Made by a program: the position numbers and the translations under genes
NCBI RefSeq assembly: GCF_036077095.1
Contig: NZ_CP107960.1
Location: forward strand, 2,976,001-3,040,000
Direction: 5' to 3'
From: Streptomyces sp. NBC_00376
Lineage (GTDB): Bacteria > Actinomycetota > Actinomycetes > Streptomycetales > Streptomycetaceae
Length of the DNA: 64,000 nt
Notes under the pieces: generated by a model
The model's database searches: none
What the model was told of the DNA's origin: nothing
The model's input: the letters and a program-made list of their open reading frames with translations, nothing else
In this document: in pieces, positions 17,642-26,362 of the stretch
Layout of the letters: each line of letters opens with the position of its first letter
Numbering within the stretch: the first letter of the stretch is position 1

Positions 17642-17816
17642 TTCGCGCACCCCGGTCCGGACCAAACGTCGTACATTTGGCCGTATTTCGAGCATGAACA
17701 CCCACTCGGCCGACCGTTGCCGGACCGCAATGCGGACGGGGGGTGACGGTGACCGGAAGCCTCCCCTAGATTTCCTGCGCATTACAAGGTGCTCAGCGAG
17801 GGGACGGAGTCGCCAC

Positions 17817-18071
17817 ATGCCAGCAGAACCAGAAGGAAAACCACCCACCGTCACACCGGTACGGGTGGTCATCGCCCTCTGTCTCGTCGCGCCGTTCGTG
17901 GCGATGCTCTGGGTGAGTTCGTACGCGAAGGTGGACCCCACCTTCATCGGTATTCCGTTCTTCTACTGGTACCAGATGCTCTGGGTGCTGATCTCCACCG
18001 CGCTCACGATGATCGCGTACAAGCTGTGGCAGCGTGACCAGCGCGCCCGCAAGGGGGGTGCGTCGGCATGA
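17817..18071 (+). CDS. DUF3311 small membrane protein
   Basis: An 84-residue protein with two membrane helices (VRVVIALCLVAPFVAMLWV, and a second around IPFFYWYQMLWVLISTALT). DUF3311 proteins are encoded directly before sodium-solute symporters and are probably accessory subunits. Here the stop overlaps the symporter start as ATGA. The ATG at 17817 starts MPAEPEGKPP; an open frame from 17694 has no conserved sequence. Confidence 0.85.
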   Translation: MPAEPEGKPPTVTPVRVVIALCLVAPFVAMLWVSSYAKVDPTFIGIPFFYWYQMLWVLISTALTMIAYKLWQRDQRARKGGASA

Positions 18072-19702
18072 AGGACGGCGTGAACGGCGTCGCGCTCGGC
18101 GTCTTCATCTTCTTCTTCGTGGCCGTCACGGTCATGGGCTTCCTGGCGGCACGGTGGCGCAAGGCCGAGAACGAGGCCAGCCTCGACGAATGGGGCCTGG
18201 GCGGGCGTTCCTTCGGCACCTGGGTCACCTGGTTCCTGCTCGGCGGCGACCTGTACACCGCGTACACCTTCGTCGCCGTACCCGCGGCGATCTACGCGGC
18301 GGGCGCGGCGGGCTTCTTCGCCGTGCCGTACACGATCCTCGTGTACCCGCTGATCTTCACCTTCCTGCCGCGGCTGTGGTCGGTATCGCACAAGCACGGG
18401 TACGTCACCACCTCGGACTTCGTCCGCGGGCGGTTCGGCTCGAAGGGCCTCTCGCTGGCGGTCGCCGTCACCGGCATCCTCGCCACGATGCCGTACATCG
18501 CGCTCCAACTGGTCGGCATCCAGGCGGTGCTGGACGTGATGGGCGTCGGCGGCGGCGAGAACACCCACTGGTTCATCAAGGACCTGCCGCTGCTGATCGC
18601 GTTCGCGGTGCTCGCCGCGTACACCTACTCGTCCGGGCTGCGGGCACCCGCGCTGATCGCCTTCGTCAAGGACGGGCTGATCTACCTGGTCATCGCGGTG
18701 GCGATCATCTACATCCCGATCAAGCTCGGCGGCTTCGACGACATCTTCGCCAAGGCGGGCGAGGCGTTCTCGCAGACCAACCCGGCCACCGGCAAACCGC
18801 GCGGCGCGCTCGCGCCGGGCGAGGCGGGCCAATGGGGTTACGCCACCCTGGCGCTGGGCTCGGCGCTGGCGCTGTTCATGTATCCGCACTCGATCACGGC
18901 GACGCTCTCCAGCCGCAGCCGCAACGTGATCCGGCGCAACACCACGATCCTGCCGCTGTACTCGCTGATGCTGGGCCTGCTGGCGCTGCTCGGCTTCATG
19001 GCCATCGCCGCCGGGATCAAGGTGGACAACGGGCAGTTGGCCATCCCGCAGCTGTTCGAGAACATGTTCCCGGACTGGTTCGCGGGCGTCGCGTTCGCCG
19101 CCATCGGCATCGGCGCGCTGGTGCCCGCCGCGATCATGTCGATCGCCGCGGCCAACCTGTTCACCCGCAACATCTACAAGGACTTCCTGAAGCCGGACGC
19201 GACCCCGGAGCAGGAGACCAAGGTCTCCAAGCTGGTGTCGCTGCTGGTCAAGGTCGGCGCACTCGCCTTCGTCCTCACCATGGACAAGACGGTCGCGATC
19301 AACTTCCAGCTGCTCGGCGGCATCTGGATCCTCCAGACGATGCCCGCCCTGGTCGGCGGCCTGTTCACCCGCTGGTTCCACCGCTGGGCGCTGCTCGCCG
19401 GCTGGGCGGTCGGCATGGTGTACGGGACGGTGGCCGCGTACGGGGTCGCCTCGCCGACGCAGAAGCACTTCGGCGGCTCGTCCAAGGAGATCCCCGGAAT
19501 CGGCGAGATCGGCTACATCGGCCTCACCGCGTTCGTGCTGAACGTGGTGGTGACGGTGGTGCTCACCTTCGTCCTGAACGCCGTGAAGGCACCTGCCGGG
19601 ATCGACGAGACCTCCCCGGCCGACTACACCGCCGACGCGGGCGACCCGGGCGTCGAGGCGGAACTCCCGCCAGCCACGGCGGGCGCTCCGGGCGGCCACT
19701 GA
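18068..19702 (+). CDS. Sodium:solute symporter (SSS family)
   Basis: A 544-residue transporter with about 13 membrane helices and a polar C-terminal tail of about 30 residues. Family sequence is visible in the WGLGGRSFGTWVTWFLLGGD region and in the middle helices (SSRSRNVIRRN). Pairing with a DUF3311 subunit is typical of actinobacterial carriers for monocarboxylates such as acetate or pyruvate; substrate here is inferred only from that. Translation is coupled to the upstream gene by a 4-base overlap. Confidence 0.88.
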   Translation: MKDGVNGVALGVFIFFFVAVTVMGFLAARWRKAENEASLDEWGLGGRSFGTWVTWFLLGGDLYTAYTFVAVPAAIYAAGAAGFFAVPYTILVYPLIFTFLPRLWSVSHKHGYVTTSDFVRGRFGSKGLSLAVAVTGILATMPYIALQLVGIQAVLDVMGVGGGENTHWFIKDLPLLIAFAVLAAYTYSSGLRAPALIAFVKDGLIYLVIAVAIIYIPIKLGGFDDIFAKAGEAFSQTNPATGKPRGALAPGEAGQWGYATLALGSALALFMYPHSITATLSSRSRNVIRRNTTILPLYSLMLGLLALLGFMAIAAGIKVDNGQLAIPQLFENMFPDWFAGVAFAAIGIGALVPAAIMSIAAANLFTRNIYKDFLKPDATPEQETKVSKLVSLLVKVGALAFVLTMDKTVAINFQLLGGIWILQTMPALVGGLFTRWFHRWALLAGWAVGMVYGTVAAYGVASPTQKHFGGSSKEIPGIGEIGYIGLTAFVLNVVVTVVLTFVLNAVKAPAGIDETSPADYTADAGDPGVEAELPPATAGAPGGH

Positions 19703-19721
19703 CGACCGCGCCCCACGGCCT

Positions 19722-19772
19722 GCGGACGGCCCGTCGAGCCCCTTTCCCGAAGGGGTGCGACGGGCCGTCCGC
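19722..19772 (+). terminator. Terminator of the symporter operon
   Basis: A 15-bp perfect outer stem (19722-19736 with 19758-19772) and a further inner stem (CCCCTT/AAGGGG). It starts 20 bases after the symporter stop. Confidence 0.75.
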
Positions 19773-19827
19773 CGTCTGCCCGAAAGGGCCGCAGAACGCG
19801 TCCTGTGGTCCCGGCATTTGCCGACCG

Positions 19828-19875
19828 ACACAACATGTGGGGGCTGCCTCTTCGGGCAGCCCCCACATGTATGCT
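19828..19875 (+). promoter_or_regulatory. Candidate NrdR box pair / inverted repeat upstream of nrdA
   Basis: Two segments with an ACATGT core, ACACAACATGTGGGGG (19828-19843) and CCCCCACATGTATGCT (19860-19875), start 32 bases apart, the helical spacing usual for NrdR box pairs. The first matches 11 of 16 positions of the published consensus, the second fewer. Together they also form a perfect 16-bp hairpin (19833-19848 with 19855-19870), so a terminator role is an alternative. TATGCT at 19870-19875 is a possible -10 element. Confidence 0.45.
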
Positions 19876-19882
19876 CGTCCTC

Positions 19883-19987
19883 GCTGTCGCCGCAGGGGAA
19901 TCCGGTGCGAATCCGGAACTGTCCCGCAACGGTGTATTCAGTGCGCTTTTGTGCACCCCCGAGTCAGTCCGATGACCTGCCGGCAGC
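19883..19987 (+). promoter_or_regulatory. Cobalamin (B12) riboswitch of nrdAB
   Basis: The conserved core reads GAATCCGGTGCGAATCCGG, then ACTGTCCCGCAACGGTG, and ends with GAGTCAGTCCGATGACCTGC. GCTG near 19883 pairs with CAGC near 19987 to close P1. In Streptomyces this riboswitch turns off the class Ia reductase when B12 is available and the class II enzyme NrdJ can work. About 150 bases of leader, including the expression platform, follow before nrdA. Confidence 0.9.
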
Positions 19988-20140
19988 GCATCCGGCTCGA
20001 CCGAACCGGATGCCCAGACGTCCGGGCCTCGCGGTTGGGCCGGTGGACGCCGTGCGAAGTGCTGCCCTGTTCCGGGTCTGCGCGCCCGCAGGGCTGCCCC
20101 GATCCCCGCCGGCCCCGAGCCGAGCGAGGGAGAGCACCAC

Positions 20141-22549
20141 GTGACCATCGCGCCAGCCGATCCGGCAGTCGCCGCGTCCGCAGCAGCCGAGTCCGAGGCC
20201 GCCGCACAGGACGGACCGGGAACCGCACTGCTGCGGACCCTGACCGAACTGACCGCCGATCTGCCCGACACCGACCCCGGCCGGGTCGCCGCCGCCGCGC
20301 TGCGCGGCCGCAGCGCCCGCGCCGACGAGGCCGAGCTGCGGTCGCTGGCCACCGAGGCCGCCGCGGGGCTGATCTCCGAGGACCCCTCCTACTCCCGGCT
20401 CGCCGCCCGGCTGCTGACCCTCGCCATCGCGGACGAGGCGGCCGGCCAGGGCGCGGTCTCCTTCTCCGCCTCGGTCGCCGTCGGCCACCGCGAGGGCCTG
20501 ATCGCGGACCGGACCGCCGAGTTCGTCGCCCGTCACGCGGCCGCCCTCGACGCGCTGGTGGAGCGTTCGCTGGCCGACGGAGCGGACGACCGCTTCGGCT
20601 ACTTCGGGCTGCGGACCCTGCACAGCCGCTATCTGCTGCGCCACCCGCACACCCGCCAGGTCGTCGAGACGCCCCAGCACTTCATGCTGCGGGTCGCGGC
20701 CGGGCTGGCCGAGGACGATTCGCAGCGCGCCGTGGACGAAGTGGCGGCGCTGTACGGGCTGATGAGCCGGCTCGACTACCTGCCCTCCTCCCCCACGCTC
20801 TTCAACTCCGGCACCCGGCACCCGCAGATGTCCTCCTGCTATCTGCTGGACTCCCCGCTGGACGAGCTCGACTCGATCTACGACCGCTACCACCAGGTGG
20901 CCCGGCTCTCGAAGCACGCGGGCGGCATCGGTCTGTCGTACTCCCGCATCCGCTCCCGCGGTTCGCTGATCCGGGGCACCAACGGGCACTCCAACGGCAT
21001 CGTGCCGTTCCTGAAGACGCTCGACGCCTCCGTCGCCGCGGTCAACCAGGGGGGCCGCCGCAAGGGCGCCGCCGCCGTCTACCTGGAGACCTGGCACGCG
21101 GACATCGAGGAGTTCCTGGAGCTGCGCGACAACACCGGTGAGGACCAGCGGCGTACGCACAACCTCAACCTGGCGCACTGGATCCCGGACGAGTTCATGC
21201 GCCGGGTCGACGCGGACGGCGACTGGTCGCTGTTCTCGCCCGCCGACGTGCCCGGCCTGGTCGACCTGTGGGGCGACGAGTTCGACGCCGCGTACCGGGC
21301 CGCCGAGGCCCAGGGCCTGGCCCGCAGGACGATCCCGGCCCGTGAGCTGTACGGCCGGATGATGCGCACCCTCGCCCAGACCGGCCAGGGCTGGATGACG
21401 TTCAAGGACGCCTCCAACCGGACCGCGAACCAGACCGCCGAGCCGGGCACCGTCGTCCACTCGTCGAACCTGTGCACCGAGATCCTCGAAGTCACCGACG
21501 ACGGCGAGACGGCGGTCTGCAACCTGGGCTCGGTCAACCTCGGCGCGTTCGTCGCCGACGGTGGCATCGACTGGGAGCGGCTGGACGCCACCGTCCGCAC
21601 CGCCGTGACCTTCCTGGACCGGGTCGTCGACATCAACTTCTACCCGACCGAGCAGGCCGGCCGCTCCAACGCCAGGTGGCGCCCGGTGGGCCTGGGCGCC
21701 ATGGGTCTCCAGGACGTCTTCTTCAAGCTGCGGCTGCCCTTCGACTCCCCCGAGGCCCGCGCGCTCTCCACGAAGATCTCCGAGCGGATCATGCTCGCCG
21801 CGTACGAGTCGTCCTGCGAGCTCGCCGAGCGCTCGGGCCCGCTTCCGGCCTGGTCGCAGACGCGTGCGGCGCGCGGTGTGCTGCACCCCGACCACTACGA
21901 CACCGAGCTGAACTGGCCCGAGCGGTGGGAGGCGCTGCGCGCCCGGGTCGCGAAGAGCGGGATGCGCAACTCGCTGCTGCTCGCCATCGCGCCGACGGCG
22001 ACGATCGCCTCGATCGCGGGCGTCTACGAGTGCATCGAGCCGCAGGTCTCCAACCTCTTCAAGCGCGAGACGCTCAGCGGTGAGTTCCTTCAGGTCAACG
22101 CGTACCTGGTGGACGAGCTGAAGAAGCTCGGGGTGTGGGACGCGCGCACCCGTGAGGCGCTGCGCGAGGCCAGTGGCTCGGTGCAGGGCTTCGCCTGGAT
22201 CCCCGAGGAGGTGCGGGCGCTGTACCGCACCGCATGGGAGATCCCGCAGCGCGGCCTGATCGACATGGCGGCGGCCCGTACGCCGTTCCTGGACCAGAGC
22301 CAGTCGCTGAACCTGTTCCTGGAGACGCCGACGATCGGCAAGCTCTCCTCGATGTACGCGTACGCCTGGAAGCAGGGGCTGAAGACGACGTACTACCTGC
22401 GTTCGCGCCCGGCGACCCGGATCGCCCGTGCCGCCTCCGGCCAGGCGGCGGCCGCCGCCCCCATTCCCGTACAGCAGGCCTCGGCGCCCGACGCGGACGC
22501 GATCGCCTGCTCCCTCGAAAACCCCGAGTCCTGCGAGGCCTGCCAGTAA
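20141..22549 (+). CDS. nrdA: Ribonucleoside-diphosphate reductase class Ia, alpha subunit NrdA
   Basis: An 802-residue catalytic subunit that reduces ribonucleoside diphosphates. The catalytic Cys/Glu lie in SSNLCTEILEV, the redox cysteine pair in MSSCYLLDS and AVCNLGSVNL, radical-transfer tyrosines in KTTYYLRSRP, and C-terminal shuttle cysteines in ESCEACQ. The N-terminal ~150 residues hold an ATP-cone-like region preceded by an Ala-rich tail. The GTG at 20141 has GGGAGAG upstream. The gene is under the B12 riboswitch; its stop overlaps the nrdB start by one base. Confidence 0.95.
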   Translation: MTIAPADPAVAASAAAESEAAAQDGPGTALLRTLTELTADLPDTDPGRVAAAALRGRSARADEAELRSLATEAAAGLISEDPSYSRLAARLLTLAIADEAAGQGAVSFSASVAVGHREGLIADRTAEFVARHAAALDALVERSLADGADDRFGYFGLRTLHSRYLLRHPHTRQVVETPQHFMLRVAAGLAEDDSQRAVDEVAALYGLMSRLDYLPSSPTLFNSGTRHPQMSSCYLLDSPLDELDSIYDRYHQVARLSKHAGGIGLSYSRIRSRGSLIRGTNGHSNGIVPFLKTLDASVAAVNQGGRRKGAAAVYLETWHADIEEFLELRDNTGEDQRRTHNLNLAHWIPDEFMRRVDADGDWSLFSPADVPGLVDLWGDEFDAAYRAAEAQGLARRTIPARELYGRMMRTLAQTGQGWMTFKDASNRTANQTAEPGTVVHSSNLCTEILEVTDDGETAVCNLGSVNLGAFVADGGIDWERLDATVRTAVTFLDRVVDINFYPTEQAGRSNARWRPVGLGAMGLQDVFFKLRLPFDSPEARALSTKISERIMLAAYESSCELAERSGPLPAWSQTRAARGVLHPDHYDTELNWPERWEALRARVAKSGMRNSLLLAIAPTATIASIAGVYECIEPQVSNLFKRETLSGEFLQVNAYLVDELKKLGVWDARTREALREASGSVQGFAWIPEEVRALYRTAWEIPQRGLIDMAAARTPFLDQSQSLNLFLETPTIGKLSSMYAYAWKQGLKTTYYLRSRPATRIARAASGQAAAAAPIPVQQASAPDADAIACSLENPESCEACQ

Positions 22550-23568
22550 TGAGCTCCACCAACTCCGAGAAGAACCTGCTGGACCCGGGCTTCGAGCTGA
22601 CCCTGCGGCCGATGCGCTACCCGGACTTCTACGAGCGCTACCGGGACGCGATCAAGAACACCTGGACGGTGGAGGAGGTCGACCTGCACTCCGACGTCGC
22701 CGACCTCGCCAAGCTGTCCCCCGGCGAGCAGCACATGATCGGCCGGCTGGTCGCGTTCTTCGCGACGGGCGACTCGATCGTCTCCAACAACCTCGTGCTG
22801 ACGCTGTACAAGCACATCAACTCCCCCGAGGCGCGGCTGTATCTGTCGCGGCAGCTCTTCGAGGAGGCCGTGCACGTCCAGTTCTATCTGACGCTGCTGG
22901 ACACCTACCTGCCCGACCCGGACGACCGCGCGGCGGCGTTCGACGCGGTCGAGGAGATCCCGTCGATCCGCGAGAAGGCGCAGTTCTGCTTCAAGTGGAT
23001 GGATTCGGTCGAGAAGATCGAGCGCCTGGAGACGAAGGCCGACCGCCGCCGTTTCCTGCTGAACCTGATCTGCTTCGCGGCGTGCATCGAGGGGCTGTTC
23101 TTCTACGGCGCGTTCGCGTACGTCTACTGGTTCCGCTCGCGGGGCCTGCTGCACGGTCTCGCCACGGGCACCAACTGGGTGTTCCGTGACGAGACGATGC
23201 ACATGAACTTCGCGTTCGAGGTCGTGGACACCGTCCGCAAGGAGGAGCCCGACCTCTTCGACGACGAGCTCCAGCAGCAGGTCACCGACATGCTGAAGGA
23301 GGCCGTGGCCGCGGAGCTGCAGTTCGGCCGCGATCTGTGCGGTGACGGGCTGCCCGGCATGAACACCGAGTCGATGCGGCAGTACCTGGAGTGCGTCGCC
23401 GACCAGCGGCTCACCCGGCTGGGCTTCCCGGCGGTGTACGGCTCCGAGAACCCGTTCTCGTTCATGGAGCTCCAGGGCGTGCAGGAGCTGACGAACTTCT
23501 TCGAGCGCCGGCCGTCCGCGTATCAGGTGGCGGTGGAGGGCTCGGTCGCCTTCGACGACGACTTCTAG
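22549..23568 (+). CDS. nrdB: Ribonucleoside-diphosphate reductase class Ia, beta subunit NrdB
   Basis: A 339-residue radical-generating subunit. The iron and tyrosyl-radical site is visible as EEAVHVQFYLTLLDTY (ligand Glu and His, radical Tyr in the ExxHxxxY arrangement), with later ligands in LICFAACIEG and DETMHMNF. The tyrosine indicates a class Ia di-iron/tyrosyl cofactor. The ATG at 22549 shares its A with the nrdA stop (TAATG), so translation is coupled. Confidence 0.95.
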   Translation: MSSTNSEKNLLDPGFELTLRPMRYPDFYERYRDAIKNTWTVEEVDLHSDVADLAKLSPGEQHMIGRLVAFFATGDSIVSNNLVLTLYKHINSPEARLYLSRQLFEEAVHVQFYLTLLDTYLPDPDDRAAAFDAVEEIPSIREKAQFCFKWMDSVEKIERLETKADRRRFLLNLICFAACIEGLFFYGAFAYVYWFRSRGLLHGLATGTNWVFRDETMHMNFAFEVVDTVRKEEPDLFDDELQQQVTDMLKEAVAAELQFGRDLCGDGLPGMNTESMRQYLECVADQRLTRLGFPAVYGSENPFSFMELQGVQELTNFFERRPSAYQVAVEGSVAFDDDF

Positions 23569-23592
23569 ATCTCTTCAGCTCCGTTTTCGGGG

Positions 23593-23805
23593 CTAGATCC
23601 TGGCCCAGCTTCTGAGGTAGGGGCGCCGCGCAGCCGTGACGGGCCGCGCGGCGCCTGCCGTTTGCGGGGGTCCGTCGCTCCGGGCCCGTTCCGCGGCGCG
23701 CAGCTCGCGGTCGATGCGGCGCTCGCGGGCGAGCCCGGCGAGGGCGGGCAGCAGGACGAGAGCGATAAGTGCGGCTATGCCCAGGACGTTCTGGAATGTG
23801 TTCAT
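23593..23805 (-). CDS. Small membrane-anchored hypothetical protein, 70 aa
   Basis: A protein starting MNTFQNVLGIAALIALVLLP, with one N-terminal membrane helix (about residues 6-26) and a basic cytoplasmic tail rich in Arg and Ala. It is convergent with nrdB and divergent from nrdS, whose start is 81 bases away. No family is recognised; the coding quality is good (G/C third positions), but there is no strong ribosome-binding site. Confidence 0.55.
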   Translation of the reverse strand: MNTFQNVLGIAALIALVLLPALAGLARERRIDRELRAAERARSDGPPQTAGAARPVTAARRPYLRSWARI

Positions 23806-23886
23806 GGCTCTACTCTCGTCCGCGCGGGCACATTGCGGCAGTGGCAGGACTGTCATGGAACCTCGAATTACTGCCACACTGGCGCC

Positions 23887-24861
23887 ATGCTGAAAAATGT
23901 CGCCGTTCTGCTGCTCGACGAGGTCCACCCCTTCGAACTGGGTGTGCTGTGCGAGGTCTTCGGACTCGACCGCAGCGATCAGGGCCTGCCGGTCCACGAC
24001 TTCGCCGTGGTCTCCGCCGAGGGCCCGGTGCTGCGGACCCACGCCGGCTTCACCATCAGTACGCCGCACGGCCTCGACCGCCTGGACGAGGCCGACCTCA
24101 TCGCCGTGCCGGCCGGCAGCAACTTCCGGGACCGGGAGTACCCCGAGGAGGTCCTCGACGCGCTGCGCCGGGCCGTGGACCGGGGGGCCAGGGTGATGAG
24201 CGTCTGCTCCGGCGCGTACGTGCTCGGCGCGGCCGGACTGCTGGACGGGCGCCGCTGCACCACCCACTGGCGCCACGCGGCGGCGCTGGCCCGCCGCTTC
24301 CCCCGGGCCGTCGTCCAGCCCGATGTGCTGTACGTGGACGAGGGCCAGGTCATCACCTCGGCGGGCACGGCGGCCGGGATCGACGCCTGTCTGCATCTGG
24401 TCCGGCAGGCGTACGGCCCCGACGCCGCCAACGCGCTCGCCCGCCGCATGGTGGTGCCGCCGCACCGGGACGGCGGCCAGGCGCAGTACATCGAGCGGCC
24501 GCTGCCCCGCACCTCCTGCGACACCGTCGGCGAGACGCTGGTCTGGATGGAGCGCCACCTCGACCAGGAGATGACCGTCGAGCAGCTCGCCGCCCAGGCC
24601 CACATGTCGCCGCGCACCTTCGCCCGGCGCTTCCAGCAGGAGACGGGCACCACTCCGTACCGCTGGCTGCTGCGCCAGCGGGTGCTGTTGGCGCAGCACC
24701 TGCTGGAGACATCCGATGAAACGGTGGACACGATCGCCGGGCGCACCGGTTTCGGGACCGCTGCCGCCCTGCGCCACCAGTTCGTACGCTCGTTGGACAC
24801 CACACCCAATGCGTACCGCCGCACCTTCCGTGGCCCGACCTCGATCGCCGGAGCGGCCTGA
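23887..24861 (+). CDS. nrdS: AraC-family regulator with DJ-1/PfpI domain (NrdS)
   Basis: A 324-residue FtrA-like regulator. The first ~165 residues form a DJ-1/PfpI-type domain with the nucleophile-elbow motif VCSGAYVLGAAGLL; the last ~95 hold two AraC helix-turn-helix units (TVEQLAAQAHMSPRTFARRFQ and DTIAGRTGFGTAAALRHQF). In S. coelicolor an AraC-type gene named nrdS follows nrdAB and is cotranscribed. Here the gap is about 320 bases and contains an opposite-strand small gene, so cotranscription is less certain. The ATG at 23887 starts MLKNVAVLLL. Confidence 0.85.
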   Translation: MLKNVAVLLLDEVHPFELGVLCEVFGLDRSDQGLPVHDFAVVSAEGPVLRTHAGFTISTPHGLDRLDEADLIAVPAGSNFRDREYPEEVLDALRRAVDRGARVMSVCSGAYVLGAAGLLDGRRCTTHWRHAAALARRFPRAVVQPDVLYVDEGQVITSAGTAAGIDACLHLVRQAYGPDAANALARRMVVPPHRDGGQAQYIERPLPRTSCDTVGETLVWMERHLDQEMTVEQLAAQAHMSPRTFARRFQQETGTTPYRWLLRQRVLLAQHLLETSDETVDTIAGRTGFGTAAALRHQFVRSLDTTPNAYRRTFRGPTSIAGAA

Positions 24862-24994
24862 CCTATACATCACCCGTCACAGGTCTGACGTCGGGTCAAT
24901 CGTCCAACTCTTCGCCACACCTGCCCATGGACCGCGAACCGGCCGAGCCAAGGCGCTGGCCAGGCGGATCGGCCACGCGCCAGGCTGGTCGAAC

Positions 24995-25402
24995 ACCGAC
25001 CGCACCCCGCTGGCCGACGGCACGTACCGGCTGACCGCCGGGGACGAGGTCCTCGCTCCGGGGGCGGACTCGGGTGTGTCCCTGGTCCGCGGCAGCGTGG
25101 CCTCCTAGACGCTGACGGCGACCGCCGACGGCTACTACACGGTGCGCGCGGCCGGGACGGACCAGTGCCTGGACGCGGTGCGCGGCAAGAAGTACCTGGG
25201 CGCTCCGCTGGAGGTCGGGGCCGAGCTGTCGCTCGGCGCTTGTTCGGCGGCGGCGCGCACCCAGCGCTGGCAACTGGACCCCGGGGCCGGGGCGCTGACC
25301 CTGCGCAACGCCATCTCGCAGCTCTCCCTGACCCGGCGGGCCGCGGACGGCGCCGCGGTCCAGACGACGGGCGGTACGCGGCTGAAGGCCGAGTCCGCCT
25401 GA
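24995..25402 (+). pseudogene. Ricin-type beta-trefoil lectin remnant with in-frame stop
   Basis: A lectin-like stretch readable in one frame: ADGTYRLTAGDEVL..., a TAG at 25106-25108, then ADGYYTVRAAGTDQCLDAV... and QRWQLDPGAGALTLRN with the QxW motif of ricin B domains, ending in TGA. Sequence on both sides of the TAG is in the same frame and protein-like, so this is a broken gene or the last repeat of one. No start codon or signal peptide can be found upstream. A sequencing error at the TAG is possible, but the lack of a 5' end still argues for a remnant. Confidence 0.7.
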
Positions 25403-25417
25403 CCGTCCCGCGCACAG

Positions 25418-25447
25418 GTGGGGCCCGCCGGTGCCGGCGGGCCCCAC
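25418..25447. terminator. Hairpin between lectin remnant and M15 peptidase gene
   Basis: A 14-bp perfect stem (25418-25431 with 25434-25447) with minimal loop, eight bases from the peptidase stop codon; probably its terminator. Confidence 0.65.
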
Positions 25448-25454
25448 GCGCGTG

Positions 25455-26186
25455 TCAGATGCCGCAGTTGGGCGCGGACCAGAAGTGGCTGGGGCCCTGG
25501 TTCACATGGACGTGGTCGTTGTGGTCCGGGTATCCCGGGCCGAGGATCCCGTTGAACCCGTGGTTGCGGGCCTGCTGGGCCAGGGTGCAGAAGGCGATCC
25601 CGCCCAGGTCGGCCGCGTCGCCGTACAGATGACGGCTGTTCGACGCCCCGCCGACCGCGCTGTTGCAGGACGTGGAGCGGAAGCCGCTGTTGACGGTGAT
25701 GGGGCGGTCACCGAGCGCGTGGCGCAGCGCTTCCAGCTTCCACATGGTGCTCAGCGCGTTGGCCTTGGCGGTTCCCGCAGCGACGGCACCACCGGCCCAG
25801 GTGCTGTTGCAGTGGTTGAGCTCGGCGTACGTGAAATGCGCCGGGGTGCAGTCGTTGTCCTGGAGCTCGTAGATCTTGGCCTGGGTGGCCGGGCCCGCGA
25901 TGCCGTCGGCGGCGAGGCCGTAGGCGGCCTGGAAGCGCTTGACGGCGGCGGTGGTGGCCGGTCCGTAGGAGCCGTCGATGGCGAGTACGGCGTTGTAGCC
26001 GGGGTAGCCGGCCACCCGGATCTGGAGCTGGACGACGTCGTTGCCGGTGGCGCCGGGGGACATCGTGCGGGTCCAGGTGTAGCAGCCGTCGGCCTGTGCG
26101 GTGCCGGCGGTCACCACGGCACCACCCAGAGCGAAAGCCATGGTCATGACAAGACCGAGCAGGAGTCGTGCGATACGTCTGAGCAT
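25455..26186 (-). CDS. Secreted zinc D-Ala-D-Ala carboxypeptidase (peptidase M15) with PG-binding domain
   Basis: A 243-residue exported enzyme. The signal peptide is residues 1 to about 32, ending ...AQA. A peptidoglycan_binding_1 domain follows (about 45-110, VVQLQIRVAGYPG and AVKRFQAAYGLAADG), then an M15 catalytic domain with zinc ligands in SRHLYGDAADLG and DHVHV. It resembles the Streptomyces albus G D-Ala-D-Ala carboxypeptidase that trims wall peptides. Cysteines outside the signal peptide probably form disulfides. An inverted repeat lies in its upstream region. Confidence 0.9.
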   Translation of the reverse strand: MLRRIARLLLGLVMTMAFALGGAVVTAGTAQADGCYTWTRTMSPGATGNDVVQLQIRVAGYPGYNAVLAIDGSYGPATTAAVKRFQAAYGLAADGIAGPATQAKIYELQDNDCTPAHFTYAELNHCNSTWAGGAVAAGTAKANALSTMWKLEALRHALGDRPITVNSGFRSTSCNSAVGGASNSRHLYGDAADLGGIAFCTLAQQARNHGFNGILGPGYPDHNDHVHVNQGPSHFWSAPNCGI

Positions 26187-26242
26187 GTGGGGCTCCCCGC
26201 TGTGACGGAAGTGTGGTCAGAGAGCTTGTCGGACGAGTCGAC

Positions 26243-26281
26243 GCGCGTCAACTGCCAAGGGGTGAATGGCAGTTGACGCGC
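26243..26281. repeat. 15-bp perfect inverted repeat upstream of M15 peptidase gene
   Basis: GCGCGTCAACTGCCA (26243-26257) is mirrored by TGGCAGTTGACGCGC (26267-26281) across nine bases. It lies 57 bases before the peptidase start and 15 bases from the separate def terminator. Operator or second terminator; no U tract. Confidence 0.55.
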
Positions 26282-26295
26282 GCCCGGGTGCGAAA

Positions 26296-26345
26296 ACCGG
26301 TGGGCCCGGCATCTCGCGAGACGGCGAGGGGCCGGGCCCACCGGT
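26296..26345 (-). terminator. Peptide deformylase terminator
   Basis: A 15-bp perfect stem (26296-26310 with 26331-26345), followed on the minus strand by TTTTCG; 17 bases after the def stop. Confidence 0.75.
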
Positions 26346-26362
26346 GGCGGTCGGGTGCTCGC

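Noticed and set aside
18034..21141. A 1035-codon plus-strand open frame through the symporter and nrdA
   Set aside because: It is out of frame with both clear genes, Arg/Pro/Gly-rich, and crosses the riboswitch; an artefact of high GC.
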